Shown in pieces: positions 7,448 through 16,600 of a DNA stretch of 64,000 nt. The DNA is from Paucibacter aquatile (GTDB lineage: Bacteria > Pseudomonadota > Gammaproteobacteria > Burkholderiales > Burkholderiaceae_C), in the NCBI RefSeq assembly GCF_002885975.1, contig NZ_POSP01000003.1, positions 1,736,001 to 1,800,000 on the forward strand, written 5' to 3'. Under the pieces are notes generated by a model. That model saw only the letters and a list, made by a program, of their open reading frames with translations. It searched no databases and was not told the DNA's origin. The translations under genes and the position numbers were made by a program. Numbering within the stretch: position 1 is the stretch's first letter; each line of letters starts with the position of its first letter.

Positions 7448-8785
7448 ATGAGCAATGCAGATGTAAATCTCGACGAACTGCAACTTGACCTGAAGAACCC
7501 GCGATTTGACGGGCTCGACAACCAGCGCGAAGCCCTGCAAAAGATTGTTCAATCGCAGGGCACCAAGCTCGTCAACCTGGCCGAAGACATCGTAGAAAAC
7601 GGGCTGAGCCCTGCGCATCGGATGCTGGTGGCCAAGGCTACTGGCAAGGGCAATTTCGGATACATCGTACTTGACGGCAATCGCCGGCTTGCCGCACTTC
7701 GTGTGCTGGCCAACCCTGCCGTGCTCGATGGCATGACCGGCGTTGGCGACCTCACTATCCAAAAGTTGCGTCGGCTTGCCAAGGACTTCAGCCTCGACGC
7801 GATCCAGCCGATTGACGTGTATGTGTGCAAGAGCGAGTCCGATGCCCGTCACTGGATCGAGGCCATCCATACGGGCGAAAACGATGGTCGCGGCGTGGTC
7901 AGTTGGGACGGCATCGCAACGGCGCGCTACCGCGGCAAGAACACGTCACTGAAGGTGTTGGAGTTCGTCAAAGCTGCCGGAAAACTGACAGAGTCGGAAT
8001 TGGCCGCCCTTGAGCGCTTCCCCATCACGAACTTAGATCGCCTACTGGCCACGCCGGAAATCCGCGAGTTGCTCGGTCTAACCCTTGAAGGTGGCGACCT
8101 GCTGTCCGACCTGCCGCAAGCTGAGCTGATCCGCCCCTTGAAAAAGGTCGTCAACGACATCGCGTCTAAGACGATCACGGTCGGACAGCTCAAAGGCAAA
8201 GACGACCGACTGAAGTACGTCAACTCGCTCAAGGCTGCTTTGCCGGACCTGAGTAGGCGCACAGGTACGCCAGAACCGCTCGACCGATTGGCAGCGCACG
8301 CGAATACAAAGGGCATGTCCAAAGCAAGCCCTGCGGCGAAGGCTCGCTCGCTCCTTGATCGCAAGGCCCTGATCCCTGGGCAAGCGCAAACGCCGCTGAA
8401 CATCAACGACCAGAAGCTCCAGCAGATGTGCCGAGAGCTGCGCAAGCTACCGCTCGATACCTACCCCGTGTCGGTCGCGGCGTCGTTTCGTGTCTTCCTG
8501 GAACTATCGCTTGACCATTACGGCGCCGAGAAGAAGGTCAAGGACTACAACGTGGACCTGCCGCTGAAGAAGAAGGTCGAGGTCGTTACAGCGGGGCTTC
8601 AGTTAAATGGCGCAAGCAAGCGCGACCTTCAAGCCTTCCGTGCGTTAGCAAGCAACCCGAATGCAGCGCTCAGTATCGACCGCCTACATGGCGTCATACA
8701 CAGCCGCTACGCGCTGCCGACCGCATCAGAGCTGCGCACCGGATGGGCCGAGGTCCAGGTCGCATTTACAAAGATTTGGGAGTGA
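7448..8785 (+). CDS. ParB-domain protein, partner of the adenine methyltransferase
   Basis: A 445-residue protein with an N-terminal ParB/Srx-type domain. It opens VNLDELQLDLKNPRF, has a helix LAEDIVENGLSP (about 44-54), then the box YIVLDGNRRLAALRVL (72-87), the GxRR-A core of the fold. The remaining 350 residues are mostly helical and unlike partition ParB proteins: there is no parS-type HTH that I can see. The ATG follows GGAGAAAA at good spacing. The methyltransferase starts eight bases after its stop, so the two form an operon. Proteins of this shape occur in defence islands as nucleases or regulators. I cannot name the family; a nuclease role is inference. Confidence 0.65.
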   Translation: MSNADVNLDELQLDLKNPRFDGLDNQREALQKIVQSQGTKLVNLAEDIVENGLSPAHRMLVAKATGKGNFGYIVLDGNRRLAALRVLANPAVLDGMTGVGDLTIQKLRRLAKDFSLDAIQPIDVYVCKSESDARHWIEAIHTGENDGRGVVSWDGIATARYRGKNTSLKVLEFVKAAGKLTESELAALERFPITNLDRLLATPEIRELLGLTLEGGDLLSDLPQAELIRPLKKVVNDIASKTITVGQLKGKDDRLKYVNSLKAALPDLSRRTGTPEPLDRLAAHANTKGMSKASPAAKARSLLDRKALIPGQAQTPLNINDQKLQQMCRELRKLPLDTYPVSVAASFRVFLELSLDHYGAEKKVKDYNVDLPLKKKVEVVTAGLQLNGASKRDLQAFRALASNPNAALSIDRLHGVIHSRYALPTASELRTGWAEVQVAFTKIWE

Positions 8786-8793
8786 ACCTACGA

Positions 8794-9675
8794 ATGAGCA
8801 GCGAACCTCGACCATCGGCCTTTTATACACCCCTGCGATACCCTGGGGGCAAGGGCAAATTGGTCCCCTTCGTAAAACGCATCCTCGAAGCGAACTCGCT
8901 GGTAGACGGTGCCTACGTGGAGCCTTACGCTGGAGGCGCAGCCGTAGCGCTAGAGCTGCTCTTGCAGGAGTACGTTCGCAAGATTTACATCAACGACATC
9001 AGCGCCGGTGTCGCGGCCTTTTGGCGTTCAGTCCTAGACAACACTGACGCCCTCTGCGCGGCGATTAGCGGAGCGTCGGTCACGATGGACGAGTGGTATC
9101 GGCAGCGCGAAATCCAACGGCAGCCGGATCAGCATGACGACCTCACGCTCGGGTTCTCGACCTTCTTCCTGAACCGGACCAACCGGTCGGGAATCCTCAA
9201 CGCAGGCGTGATTGGCGGCAAAGCGCAGACTGGCAAATGGAAGATTGACGCCCGGTTCAACGCCGCCGACTTGGTCACTCGGATTCATGCAATTGCACGG
9301 GTAAGGGAGCGCATCGAATTCCACCAGCAAGACGCCCTCGCGTTCATTGACGAGATTGCCCCTAAGCTCCCGTCTAAGAGCCTGCTGTACTTAGACCCGC
9401 CCTACTACGTCAAGGGGAGCGACCTCTACTTACACCACTATCAGCACGACGACCACCTCAAGATCGCGAAGCGCATCGCCCGGCTTCGTACGAAGAACTG
9501 GATCGTGTCCTATGACAACGCGCCTGAGATTGGCCCAATGTATGGGCGCTTTCGGAATATCGTGTATGGCCTTAGCTACAGCGCTCAGGACCGTTATCAG
9601 GGTTCGGAGATCATGTTCTTCTCCGATGGCCTTGTGATCCCTGATACGGTGCGGCCTATGCACCTAGTGGCCTGA
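8794..9675 (+). CDS. DNA adenine methyltransferase, D12 (Dam-like) class
   Basis: A 293-residue N6-adenine methyltransferase. Motifs appear in D12 order: PLRYPGGK (13-20), the SAM-binding YVEPYAGGAAV (41-51), FFLNRTNRSGI (124-134), and the catalytic DPPYY (201-205). The length is close to that usual for Dam and phage Dam-like enzymes. The target is often GATC in this class, but cannot be read from the sequence. It is translated eight bases after the ParB-domain gene and ends 22 bases from the convergent ptuB-like gene. A regulated modification role within a defence locus, or self-marking of the island, are both possible. Confidence 0.85.
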   Translation: MSSEPRPSAFYTPLRYPGGKGKLVPFVKRILEANSLVDGAYVEPYAGGAAVALELLLQEYVRKIYINDISAGVAAFWRSVLDNTDALCAAISGASVTMDEWYRQREIQRQPDQHDDLTLGFSTFFLNRTNRSGILNAGVIGGKAQTGKWKIDARFNAADLVTRIHAIARVRERIEFHQQDALAFIDEIAPKLPSKSLLYLDPPYYVKGSDLYLHHYQHDDHLKIAKRIARLRTKNWIVSYDNAPEIGPMYGRFRNIVYGLSYSAQDRYQGSEIMFFSDGLVIPDTVRPMHLVA

Positions 9676-9697
9676 CATCATCTTTGTGCCTGTTCGG

Positions 9698-10534
9698 CTA
9701 TAGAAGGCCCCACGAGCGCAAGAAGTGGCGCCGCATCGCTGCAAATGGGCGATCACTGCCAGCTAGGCGTCGAATTCTATTGAGCAGGTTCTGTTTTTTT
9801 GCATCCGAAAAATTGCCCTCTTGCAAAGCGAGGGCGAGCGTTTCAAGCTCGTCGTAGTCGTTCCAGCGAAGGCGCAGCAGTTCGGTACGATTAAGGCCAA
9901 GTACATTCTCAGCCGCCTTGGTCGCCCGCTTCGCTTGAGCCGACGATGTCTTGGGTACGAGCCATACTTCCTCGGTTGCCGGGATGACTTTCCATCCAAA
10001 GTAGCGCTCCGGATCCTCCACATATGGATGAACAAGGTCAGCCTTCTCGACCGAAAAGAGCCCCTTCACCTGAGTATCTGTGCAGGCAGCGGGATCAGGA
10101 CAAAGGCTGGCAACGAGTTTGGCAAGCTTCACCGGATCCGTTGGAAGCACTGGAGGCAAACCTGGCGCGGACAGCTTCTTGCCTAAAACGTTGAACGTAT
10201 TGCCCTTGTAGGACTGATTACAGACTTGGCAGCTGAAAGTGTAGTTGTCGTAGCAGTAGGCCAACCACCAGTATCCGCTTTTGGGACGGAAGTGCTCGAC
10301 ATCTCCGTGGGCGACAACAGCGGTGTCCGCTTCGCAATAGGCACACTTACTGAACGACTCCTTCTTCAGTTGCCCCTTTGCCTTACCCCACACCTGGCGA
10401 GCCTTGGGCTTAAAGTCGACCGTGCCGCCGCCATCGTAGTAATACTGAAGGAGCTTTCCCAATTTCTGTTGCAGCGGCGCTCCAGTAAACCCCTTCACAT
10501 CTGCGGCCGTCCGCGTACGCTGGATCTGAATCAT
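9698..10534 (-). CDS. ptuB: HNH endonuclease, Septu PtuB-like
   Basis: A 278-residue protein with an HNH nuclease fold braced by zinc cysteines. CAYCE (Cys64, Cys67) is followed by VEHFRPK (His81, Lys85), then SCQVCN (Cys102, Cys105, Asn106) and a KG at 110-111. This series is the hallmark of the PtuB/retron-associated HNH family. The rest is a helical C-terminal region. The start ATG overlaps the ATPase stop as ATGA, the arrangement usual for ptuAB. In Septu systems PtuA and PtuB form a complex that degrades invading DNA. No reverse transcriptase is nearby, so it is not a retron version. Confidence 0.8.
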   Translation of the reverse strand: MIQIQRTRTAADVKGFTGAPLQQKLGKLLQYYYDGGGTVDFKPKARQVWGKAKGQLKKESFSKCAYCEADTAVVAHGDVEHFRPKSGYWWLAYCYDNYTFSCQVCNQSYKGNTFNVLGKKLSAPGLPPVLPTDPVKLAKLVASLCPDPAACTDTQVKGLFSVEKADLVHPYVEDPERYFGWKVIPATEEVWLVPKTSSAQAKRATKAAENVLGLNRTELLRLRWNDYDELETLALALQEGNFSDAKKQNLLNRIRRLAGSDRPFAAMRRHFLRSWGLL

Positions 10535-11859
10535 TCTTTTGCCCCCAGCATTTTGGCCGTCGCCTTGAGCTTCTTGCTCGACACCACGGGGGCCTTGCCG
10601 TTTTTGACCAACGACGCCTTGATGCCCTTCAGGAGTGCCGTCTGCTCCTTAGCGTAGTGCGGCACCGCATCCCAACTCGCGGCTGACTCGAGAACCTGCC
10701 GCTTACTGCGCAGCTCACCTTTTTCGTCCGTCGTCAGCGTCGTCGTCTTCGTGCTCAGCCTACGAACGACGGTGCGAGCCTGCTCCACCTCGACCGAGTC
10801 CATCGTGGAGAGGCCGAACATGGGACTCATCAAGAGCTGATGCAGCATCATCTTGCGCGGCTCACCCACAAAGGGGACGACGGTCGGTAGTTGCTCTTTT
10901 CCTTCGCGCCGGAGGACGTAGAGTTCGCCCTCCCCACATTGCTGTGCCGTCAGCGCGGAGTGGGTGGTCGCGATGAACTGGAAGTTCGGCAGCATGTCGG
11001 TCAAGAAATCGACGAGGTTGCGCCTCCATACGGGATGGAGATGCAAGTCGAGCTCATCGATGAGGAGCACTCCACGAGTGCCTAGTGGGTTCTTGCGGTC
11101 AGGGAAGGTCTCAGTGATGCGGTAAAGAAGATCGCCGCACCATGCCGCCATATTCTGGTACCCATCGGACAGTTGGCTCAGCGGAACGTCGCCGTCTACA
11201 GTCTTGAACATGATCTGCCTCTGGAGGCGATCAATCTTGGAGAACGCCATCCCTGGCAGCAGCTTGTCCAGGGCTTCCTGGACCGCGGCAAGGGCTCCCT
11301 TGCCTTTGCGGTAGTCAAGATCCATCGCCCACTGCTCAAGCGACACAAGAGCCGCGTCAGCGGAGAACATGGTTGCCATCCCTTGTGCACGCGGCGATCG
11401 AGACCGCTCTTCAGGGAATCTTGAATGAAATTTGGCGACCGGAGGTCGTCGCGAGACTCCGTATCCGAGGAAAAAATAGTTCCGATCCGCATGCACGATT
11501 GCAGAGTCAAGGGCCTCGAGCGAACTGCTATTGCGCTCGAATATCGTCTTCAGTCCATCTCCGCGGTTGATAACCAGCTTGATCTCCCGCGTCTCACCTT
11601 TGGCCGTAACTAGACTACCCTCAATCGAGCACTGCTTGGCACCGTTGCGGATCCAGGCATCAGGCTCCCCCAGCACGTCGGGCAGGGCATCGCTGCCGGC
11701 CAGGAGGAGTGCAATAGCCCTGAGCACCGAGCTCTTGCCACATCCGTTTTCGCCAAGCAGAAGTGTCCATCGCCGAGTACCGCTGCTTCCTGTACCGAAC
11801 TCCAACGCCAAGGACTCGATGGAGCGGACGTTCCGCAACGCGATTCGGGTGAGAAACAT
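10531..11859 (-). CDS. ptuA: AAA/SMC-type ATPase, Septu PtuA-like
   Basis: A 442-residue ABC/SMC-type ATPase. Walker A is GENGCGKS (36-43), the signature-like LSQLSDGYQN spans 227-236, Walker B is GVLLIDELDLHLHP (263-276), and the switch is IATTHS (296-301). The region between has no long coiled coil, as expected for PtuA and other OLD-like ATPases. Start is the ATG after GGGAAGGTATTGGCG; a TTG two codons earlier is in frame. It is followed by the overlapping HNH nuclease gene, which together make a Septu-type defence pair. In that family the ATPase senses nucleotide or phage state and controls the nuclease. Confidence 0.8.
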   Translation of the reverse strand: MFLTRIALRNVRSIESLALEFGTGSSGTRRWTLLLGENGCGKSSVLRAIALLLAGSDALPDVLGEPDAWIRNGAKQCSIEGSLVTAKGETREIKLVINRGDGLKTIFERNSSSLEALDSAIVHADRNYFFLGYGVSRRPPVAKFHSRFPEERSRSPRAQGMATMFSADAALVSLEQWAMDLDYRKGKGALAAVQEALDKLLPGMAFSKIDRLQRQIMFKTVDGDVPLSQLSDGYQNMAAWCGDLLYRITETFPDRKNPLGTRGVLLIDELDLHLHPVWRRNLVDFLTDMLPNFQFIATTHSALTAQQCGEGELYVLRREGKEQLPTVVPFVGEPRKMMLHQLLMSPMFGLSTMDSVEVEQARTVVRRLSTKTTTLTTDEKGELRSKRQVLESAASWDAVPHYAKEQTALLKGIKASLVKNGKAPVVSSKKLKATAKMLGAKE

Positions 11860-12450
11860 CGCCAATACCTTCCCTATAGCTGACCGCCGGCGGCTGCCTG
11901 TTGTTCTCAGGCCGACCTATCGGCTTCGGACTAAATTGCCAGCCCCCCGCGCCCGCGCTTCGCTGAACTGGTTACAACGTCGAGATATTAACTTCTACGG
12001 CCGATTCAGTGCATCGTGATCGGCATGAAGCCAGAAGCGACTCCGGTCGCAGCCGATGATGAGCCGCCGGACGAAATGTTCACCGCGTCGGGTAAACCTG
12101 CACAGCTAACAGGATCTGTTGCCAAAGCAGTTGCTACACCTTTCCACGCTCCCAGAGTTGCGGCACAGCCCGTCATGTCGGACGCCTTTCAGGAGGTGCG
12201 CGACGCAGCGAGCCCGCCTAACCACCCTCTGGCGATCATCGTTTCCAGCGCGTACTGCCAACGAGGCCGAGCGGGTGGTCAATGACGCGCCGCATCGAGG
12301 AAGCTTTGCTTGCGCGGGTCTACTATCGCCGATGGGGTTGGCGCACTCGGCGGCCCGAACGAAAGACCGATAGCGGGCGCTCGATCCACACAGATACAAT
12401 CAGGCATCAACTGGGTTGCGGGGGTCCACTCCCGGGGTCCATTTCCCTGA

Positions 12451-12546
12451 GGCGCTGAATTCCCGGCAGCGACTCCAAGTCATTGATTATCAACAAGTTT
12501 TTGCGCTGGATAGGCCTGCTCGGGGTTAGTCCCTGAAGCGCCACCA
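12451..12546 (+). other. tRNA-like 3' end, possible island attachment site
   Basis: GGCGCTG (12451-12457) can pair with AAGCGCC (12536-12542), which is followed by A and CCA (12543-12546). CGGGG and CCCTG just before could form a T-stem with a five-base loop. Anticodon and D arms are not canonical, so this is not a normal tRNA. The terminator six bases after the CCA is in the place usual for an RNA gene. Confidence 0.3.
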
Positions 12547-12552
12547 AATTGG

Positions 12553-12590
12553 AAGCCTTGCAAGTCGACGACTTGCAAGGCTTTTCTCTT
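12553..12590 (+). terminator. Intrinsic terminator
   Basis: A 13-base perfect stem, AAGCCTTGCAAGT with ACTTGCAAGGCTT, and a five-base loop are followed by TTTTCTCTTTT. Orientation is plus strand. No plus-strand protein gene precedes it, which supports an RNA gene or remnant just upstream. Confidence 0.75.
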
Positions 12591-12679
12591 TTCCGGATCA
12601 GCACTCGTGAAGCGGCTGGAAGAAAGCGCCGCAGCCCCCCCCCCCCACCCCCTTCGACCAGCTGTCCCTCAGGACTGAC

Positions 12680-13501
12680 TCACTCGAAGGCCGCCAGCAC
12701 GCGCTCGCGGACCTTGCGGGCGGCGCGGCGGTTCCAGGTCAGACCGAGGATCAGGCGGCCGGCGGCTTTGAGGGCCAGGGCCGAGGTCAGCCACAGGCCC
12801 AGCACACAGGCGACCAAGAGCATCAGGTTGGACACCAACTTGCCCTGAGCGCTCTCTGTGCCGGCCGCCATCGCGCGCTGGATCTCGCGCGTCACATCAC
12901 CAACACCGGCGATGGCATCGCCCAGCACTGTCTGGCTCAGCTGCAGCAGCGGCAAGGGCGCGCCGCGTTCGGGGGCGAGCAAGGCTTCGAGCGCCTGGTT
13001 GGCCGCGGTATCTTTGTTGATGTGCACCCAGGTCAGGGTGGCCAGCAGGGCCAGACCCAGGGCCAGCCAGGTGGTGAGCAGGCGATACCAGAGCGGGCGG
13101 CGCAACAGACCGGCCGACAGAGCCCAGTGCAGCCAGTTGGACACCAGGCCATGGGTCTCGCCGCTGGCGAAGTTCTTGGCCAGCAGCACCGTGCTCTGCC
13201 TGGCACCTGCCTTGGCCCCGCTGGCAATCCGCATACGCTGCCCCGGGCGCACGGCCATGTCGACATCGGACAGGCGAAAGGCGGTCTCCTTGCCGTCGTC
13301 GCTCTTGACCCAGAACTCCAGCTGCTCCGAGGTCGAGCTGGTGATCTGTGTGCTCGCGATATGACCGGAACCCTGGTTGATGTACCCGCCGCCGCCGGAG
13401 CCTCGCACATGGGTCTCGCTCCATTTCTGCTGCGAGACCACCTCGCCCTCGACCACGTCCAGCCACATCTCGCCTGCCGGCATGGCAACCATCTTGCGCA
13501 T
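12680..13501 (-). CDS. Inner-membrane protein of unknown function
   Basis: A 273-residue protein with a soluble N-terminal part (1-110) rich in short strands, including a Gly-rich loop GSGGGGYINQGSGH (34-47) and a phrase like a small beta domain (EFWVKSDDGKETAFRLSD). Two membrane segments follow at about 140-160 and 222-245, with a polar loop between, and the C-terminus is basic. GGGGAGGG precedes the ATG at 13501. Conserved-looking but not recognised. It stands alone, 153 bases after czcA on the same strand, and could be cotranscribed with the efflux genes. A role in metal export is not supported by any motif. Confidence 0.6.
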   Translation of the reverse strand: MRKMVAMPAGEMWLDVVEGEVVSQQKWSETHVRGSGGGGYINQGSGHIASTQITSSTSEQLEFWVKSDDGKETAFRLSDVDMAVRPGQRMRIASGAKAGARQSTVLLAKNFASGETHGLVSNWLHWALSAGLLRRPLWYRLLTTWLALGLALLATLTWVHINKDTAANQALEALLAPERGAPLPLLQLSQTVLGDAIAGVGDVTREIQRAMAAGTESAQGKLVSNLMLLVACVLGLWLTSALALKAAGRLILGLTWNRRAARKVRERVLAAFE

Positions 13502-13654
13502 CGCACCCTCCCCTTCCTTCTTGTCTGTTGCGTCGATCGAAGCTGTGCAGCTTGCCCGCCGCCGCGCCCCTTGGCCATCACCCGAAGGGGCGGCATGGCC
13601 CAGTCGAGCGAACAGCGGCGGCGGCGGCAAGCCTAGCATTTGCAGCGGCCAGGC

Positions 13655-16600
13655 CTAAGCGCGGATGTCAGCGGCACTTGCGTTTGCTTGCAACTGTTGC
13701 TCTTCGTGCGCTTGTGCGCTGTGCGCCAAGTTCTGGCGCGCAGCCCATCGCCCATGCACCCAGCGATACAGCACCGGCAGCACCAGCAAGGTCAGCGCCG
13801 TCGAGGACAGAATGCCGCCGATCACCACCGTGGCCAGCGGGCGCTGGACCTCGGCGCCGGTGCCCACGGCCAAGGCCATGGGCACGAAGCCGAGCGAGGC
13901 GACCAGGGCCGTCATCAGCACTGGGCGCAGGCGAGTGAGCGCGCCTTCGCGCACGGCATCATCCAGAGCCATGCCTTGCTCTTCGCGCAGGCTGCGGATG
14001 TAGGCAATCATCACCAGGCCGTTGAGCACCGCCACGCCGGACAGGGCGATGAAGCCCACACCGGCCGAGATGGACAGCGGGATGTCGCGCAGCCACAGCG
14101 CCGCAATGCCGCCGCTGAGCGCAAAGGGCACGCCGGTGAAGACCAGCAGGCCGTCCTTGAGGTCGCGGAACATGGCGAACAGCAGCAAAAAGACCAGGCT
14201 CAGGGCCAGGGGCACGACGATCTTCAGGCGCTGGCTGGCAGACTGCAGCTGCTCGAAGGTGCCGCCCCACTGGGTCCAGTAGCCCGGCGGGATCTTGACC
14301 TCGGCCTGCAGCCGGGCTTGCGCCTCGGCCACAAAGGAGCCGATATCGCGTCCGCGCACATTGGCCGTCACGACCACGCGGCGTTTGCCTTGCTCACGGC
14401 TGAGCTGGTTGGGGCCCGGCGCCATGTCGAACTGGGCCACCTCACCCAGAGTCACGTAGGCTGGCGAGGCATTGCCTCCAGTAGATGGCAAACGCAGCGG
14501 CAAGCGCTTGAGCGCCTCGACATCGCTGCGCAGGGTCTCGGGCAGGCGCACGAGGATGTCGAAGCGGCGGTCGCCCTCAAACAGGGTGCCCGCCTCCTGG
14601 CCGCCGATGGCGATGGCCGCGCTCTCCTGCACCTCGGCCACGCTCAGGCCCAGGCGGGCCAGCTTGGCGCGGTCCAACTGCAGGCTGAGCATGGGCAGGC
14701 CGGTGGTCTGTTCGACCTTGACGTCGGCCGCACCGGGGATGCGCTGCAGCACGGCCGCGATGGCCTCGGCGCTGCGCTCCATCACCGCCATCTCGTCGCC
14801 AAACACCTTGACGGCCACATCGCTGCGCACGCCCGAGATCAGCTCGTTGAAGCGCATCTGGATGGGCTGGGTGAACTCGTAGTTCTGCCCCGGCACCTGG
14901 GCCACGGCCGCCTGCAGCGCCGCCACCAGGTCGGCCGTGGGCCGCTTGGGGTCGGGCCACTGGGCGCGCGGCTTGAGCATGACAAAGGTGTCGGCCACAT
15001 TGGGCGGCATGGGGTCGGTGGCGATCTCGGCCGTGCCCAGCTTGGCGTAGACGCGCTGCACCTCGGGGAAGGTCTGGATCACCCGCTCCAGCTCGGCCTG
15101 CATGGCCACCGATTGACTCAGGCTGGTGCCCGGAATGCGCAAAGCATGCAGGGCAATATCGCCCTCATCCAGGCTGGGCACGAATTCGCTGCCCATGCGG
15201 CTGAGCATCAGGCCGCTCAGGCTCACTGACACTGCCGCCAGCGCCAGCACCAGGGGCTTGTTCAGCAAGGCCCAGTCCAAGGCCGGCGCATAGCCGCGGC
15301 GAGCCCAGCCCATCAGGCGGTTTTCCTTTTCGGCCACATGCTCGCCGATGAACAAGGCCACGGCCGCCGGCACAAAGGTCAGCGACAAGATCATGGCGCC
15401 GGCCAGGGCCGCCACCACGGTGAAGGCCATGGGATGGAACATCTTGCCCTCCACACCACTGAGGGCAAAGATCGGCAGGTAGACCACCATGATGATGAGC
15501 TGGCCGTAGAGTAGCGGCCGGCGCGCCTCGCGCGCGGCGGCAAACACCTCGGCAAAGCGCTCGCTGCGGCTCAAGCGTCGGCCGGCCAGGGCCTGGGCAT
15601 GGGCCAGGCGGCGCACGCAGTTCTCAACGATGACCACGGCGCCGTCGATGATGATGCCGAAGTCCAGCGCGCCCAAGCTCATCAGATTGGCGCTGACGCG
15701 ATTGGCCACCATGCCGCTGAAGGTGAACAGCATGGCCAGCGGAATCACCGCCGCCGTGATCAGGGCCGCGCGCAGATTGCCGAGGAAGAGAAAGAGCACG
15801 GCCACCACCAGCAGCGCGCCCTCGAAGAGATTGCTCTTGACGGTGGCTATCGCCTTGTCGATCAGCACGGTGCGGTCGTAGACCGTCTGCACGATCACGC
15901 CCTCGGGCAGGCTGCGGGCGATCTCTTTCAGCTTGAGATCTACCGCGCGCGCGACCACGCGGCTGTTCTCGCCCATCAGCATGAAGACCGTGCCCAGCAC
16001 CACCTCGCGGCCGTTCTCGGTGGCCGCGCCGCTGCGCAGCTCCTGGCCCAGACCCACCTCGGCCACATCGCGCACGCGCAGCGGCAGGCCCTGGCGGGTC
16101 TGGATCACCGTGTTGGCGATGTCCTCGATCGAGCCCAGCTGACCCGGCGCGCGGATCAAATACTGCTCACCGCGCCGCTCGATATAGCCGGCGCCGACAT
16201 TGCTGTTGTTGCGCTCCAGCGCCTGCACCAGCTCGACCAGGCTCAGGCCATGGGCCACCAGCAGTTCGGGCCGGGGCGCCACCAGGTACTCCTTGGCATG
16301 GCCGCCGATGGTGTTGATCTCGGTCACGCCGGGCACGGTGCGCAGCTGCGGCTTGACGATCCAGTCCTGGATCTCGCGCAGATCGCTGAGCGTGTAGGCC
16401 TGGCCATCCGGCCGTCGCGCATCAGGCTTGGCCTCCACCGTCCACATATAGATTTCACCGAGGCCGGTGGCGATGGGGCCGAGGGCCGGCGCCAGGCCGG
16501 CCGGCAGCTGGCCACGCGCCTGCTGGATGCGCTCGTTCACCAGCTGACGGGCGAAGTAGATGTCGGTGCCGTCCTTGAACACCACGGTCACCTGGGACAG

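Larger units (their letters stand above)
11860..12679. other. Long non-coding stretch at the island's right end
   Basis: No gene can be supported here. It should hold the ptuA promoter (minus strand). A 57-codon plus-strand frame from 12282 is basic and unlike a known protein. From 12451 the sequence contains a tRNA-like 3' end and a terminator, listed separately, then a run of 12 cytosines (12635-12646). The change to a GC-rich chromosome follows, so the island boundary probably lies here. Confidence 0.45.

Noticed and set aside
9698..11859. A retron of the Ec78 type, because PtuAB also occurs with retrons
   Set aside because: No reverse transcriptase frame and no msr/msd-like structure is seen in the island part visible here.
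12282..12455. A 57-codon plus-strand frame starting MTRRIEEALLARVYYRRWGW
   Set aside because: No ribosome site, very Arg-rich, and it runs into the tRNA-like element; probably chance.
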